Assembly: GCA_030765735.1 (NCBI GenBank)
Contig: JAVCBZ010000017.1
Location: 1 to 31,387 of the forward strand
Direction: 5' to 3'
DNA length: 31,387 nucleotides
Origin: Candidatus Susulua stagnicola
GTDB lineage: Bacteria > Omnitrophota > Gorgyraeia > Duberdicusellales > 4484-171
The position numbers and the translations under genes were made by a program. This document shows, in pieces, positions 29,963 through 31,387 of the stretch. Each line of letters starts with the position of its first letter. Within the stretch, counting starts at the first letter, position 1. Under the pieces are notes generated by a model. The model was not told the origin of the DNA. It worked only from the letters and a program-made list of their open reading frames with translations, and did not search any database.

Positions 29963-31387
29963 TTATTTAGTTTCTATAGCTGAGGATACAATTGGTTTAT
30001 TGTACACAGTTAAGAGACGGTTAATTTCATTTATATCCCAGATAGTGAGTTTGTTATTTTTAGCAATTAATCTTGCTGTTGGTGGTAGATTATCTAAAGA
30101 TACAAATATCTTCTTAACTTTTTTTCCTTTTATATTACTACCTTTTTCAATAAAATCAAAGATATCATTATCTTCAACATTTTTTTCTTTAATTCCGGCA
30201 AAAACAATTTCTTTTCCCTCTCCGATAAGTAAATGAAAATTTCGGGTTGGATATGATATTACTTTAGGGTTTTCTATTGTTGGAAGTTGATATTTATTTT
30301 TTCCAAAGCTTAAAGTATCGTTTTTGAATGAAGAAAATAGCTGCATAACCTTTTTCAACTTATCTTTAGCAAATTCTTCTTTAAAGAGTGCAATTTTTTC
30401 TTTAAATTCTTGCTCAAGCAAAGTTTGTTTTTGTTGAGGATTAAGAATTGGAGGTGAGAAATATGATTTAAAAACCGAAGTTAGCCAAAAAGAAAACAAA
30501 GGGTCTCTTATTTTGTAAATATTTCCTAAACTTTCAACATAATTTAAATCAAGAAGCTTTTGTAGGCGACTAGTTAAATCTTTAGAATTATAGATGCTTA
30601 AAGAGGTTAATTCTTTTTTTCGCAAGTAACCTTGGCCTAATGCAAATAATAACTTTAAAATTGAAATTGAATCTTTGAAATAGAATTTAAGTAGATCAAT
30701 TTTCTTAATAAATTTTTGGAAAAAATAAGTTTCTCTTGAATGAAATGTTTTTTTAATTATTTCTATAATTGATCCTTCTTCATTTTCACTTTGGTAATTC
30801 TTTTTTATGGTTTGAGCTATTAAATCGTAATAAATAATATTTGCACCAAAAATGTTTACAAAAAATGACAAAAACAGTGGTGAAGGTGTTAAAGGAAGGA
30901 GTGAGTTTTTAAAATAAAAGTAATTAGTCAAAGAGGCATTTTCATCTAAAAAAATTTTTTCAAAATTACCAAAAAGTAAGTTTAATTCTCCAGAAAGTAT
31001 TTTTACGGCATCATGGGAATTAGGGGTAGTTAACACTACCATACAATTTCTTTGGATTATGATGAATTTTGAGAAATCTTGATAGAAGTTTTTAAATGTA
31101 TTGGCAAGATTTAAAAATTCTTCAATTATTAAGATGCAGCTACGATTGCTTTCATCAATAAATTTATTTATAGTTTCAAGAACATCTGTAAAATTTATAT
31201 TTTCTTTTTTCAGACAATCCTTAATAAAATTAGTGGTTGAAACAAGGACTGGACTGGCGTAATTAATTAAATTATCTAGGCTTTCGCTTTTGCAAGTGTA
31301 ATCGCTAAGTAATGAGAAAGCTATGGCTTTAAAAAATTCCTTTTTTCCGACATAAGCTGAACTAGCATAAATATAAGTGAGTTCATC
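29963..31387 (-). CDS. ATPase with winged-helix and DUF234-like C-terminus, degenerate Walker motifs (N-terminus cut by edge)
   Basis: The frame is open from the right edge (31387) to the stop at 29963, at least 474 residues; an internal ATG at 31042 is not the start. The layout fits the archaeal-type ATPase plus DUF234 family: nucleotide domain, helical arm, winged helix (YLRKKELTSLS..LQKLLDLNYVE, then IYKIRDPLFSFWL), then a nuclease-like end (YPTRNFHLLIGEGKEIVF.. ARLIAKNNKLTIWDINEINRL). Where Walker A should be, the sequence reads SSAYVGKKEF (visible residues 9-18), lacking the first Gly and Ser/Thr. Walker B reads CILIIEEF with Glu for Asp. Nucleotide binding is doubtful. Confidence 0.8.
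   Translation of the reverse strand, partial: DELTYIYASSAYVGKKEFFKAIAFSLLSDYTCKSESLDNLINYASPVLVSTTNFIKDCLKKENINFTDVLETINKFIDESNRSCILIIEEFLNLANTFKNFYQDFSKFIIIQRNCMVVLTTPNSHDAVKILSGELNLLFGNFEKIFLDENASLTNYFYFKNSLLPLTPSPLFLSFFVNIFGANIIYYDLIAQTIKKNYQSENEEGSIIEIIKKTFHSRETYFFQKFIKKIDLLKFYFKDSISILKLLFALGQGYLRKKELTSLSIYNSKDLTSRLQKLLDLNYVESLGNIYKIRDPLFSFWLTSVFKSYFSPPILNPQQKQTLLEQEFKEKIALFKEEFAKDKLKKVMQLFSSFKNDTLSFGKNKYQLPTIENPKVISYPTRNFHLLIGEGKEIVFAGIKEKNVEDNDIFDFIEKGSNIKGKKVKKIFVSLDNLPPTARLIAKNNKLTIWDINEINRLLTVYNKPIVSSAIETK

Noticed and set aside
31040..31042. ATG as the start of the right-edge ATPase gene
   Set aside because: The frame stays open for 115 further codons to the window edge and these encode the Walker-region of the same domain.

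Overview
The window is AT-rich (about one third G+C by eye) and tightly packed. Every recognisable gene is on the minus strand except one orphan response regulator near 23.3-23.7 kb. The gene set is bacterial: Maf, DeaD, AroB, ABC-F, HD-GYP, PilZ, SPOR, HIT and DUF4416-like proteins. A 90-residue protein resembles the 'small basic protein' known from Chlamydiae/Verrucomicrobia. Together with the composition, this suggests an uncultured lineage of the PVC group, most likely Candidatus Omnitrophota. That placement is inference; no rRNA is present to test it.

Layout, in plus-strand coordinates (transcription runs right to left). 1-7.7 kb: a BaiN/HI0933-like flavoprotein cut by the left edge, Maf, a Pif1-like helicase interrupted by an in-frame TAA, two secreted proteins of unknown function, a ferredoxin/YkgJ pair, a zinc-ribbon membrane protein, a GuaD-type deaminase and a THUMP methyltransferase. 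7.7-13.7 kb: a MATE exporter, a radical SAM protein, a YgjP-like metallopeptidase, a small membrane protein, an ABC-F ATPase and an unrecognised protein. 13.7-18.3 kb: a ClsC-like phospholipase D protein, a glycosyltransferase-like protein and a GPH-type sugar symporter that is clearly GC-richer than its surroundings. The symporter has two promoter-like sites with operator-like palindromes, and a 36-bp tandem repeat lies upstream. 18.3-22.3 kb: DeaD with a long structured leader, an EF-Tu domain-II-like protein with a lysine-rich tail, and a tandem-domain ThyX homologue. 22.3-25.2 kb: a COG1313 radical SAM protein divergent from the response regulator, then an operon PilZ / zinc protein / PilZ / DUF4416. 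25.2-31.4 kb: AroB, a site-2 protease homologue, the small basic protein, SPOR, GAF-like plus HD-GYP, HIT, an MJ0936-type phosphoesterase, and an ATPase running off the right edge with degenerate Walker motifs.

Three small genes (57, 56 and 49 codons) are supported by frame, spacing and conserved-looking features. No tRNA, rRNA, CRISPR array, insertion sequence or phage gene was seen. A possible c-di-GMP theme links two intact PilZ proteins with an intact HD-GYP phosphodiesterase. The observations most worth following are the ThyX double-domain protein, whose two copies each keep a different part of the catalytic motif, the nonsense codon in the helicase, the deaD leader, and two promoters placed so that transcription should begin at the start codon.
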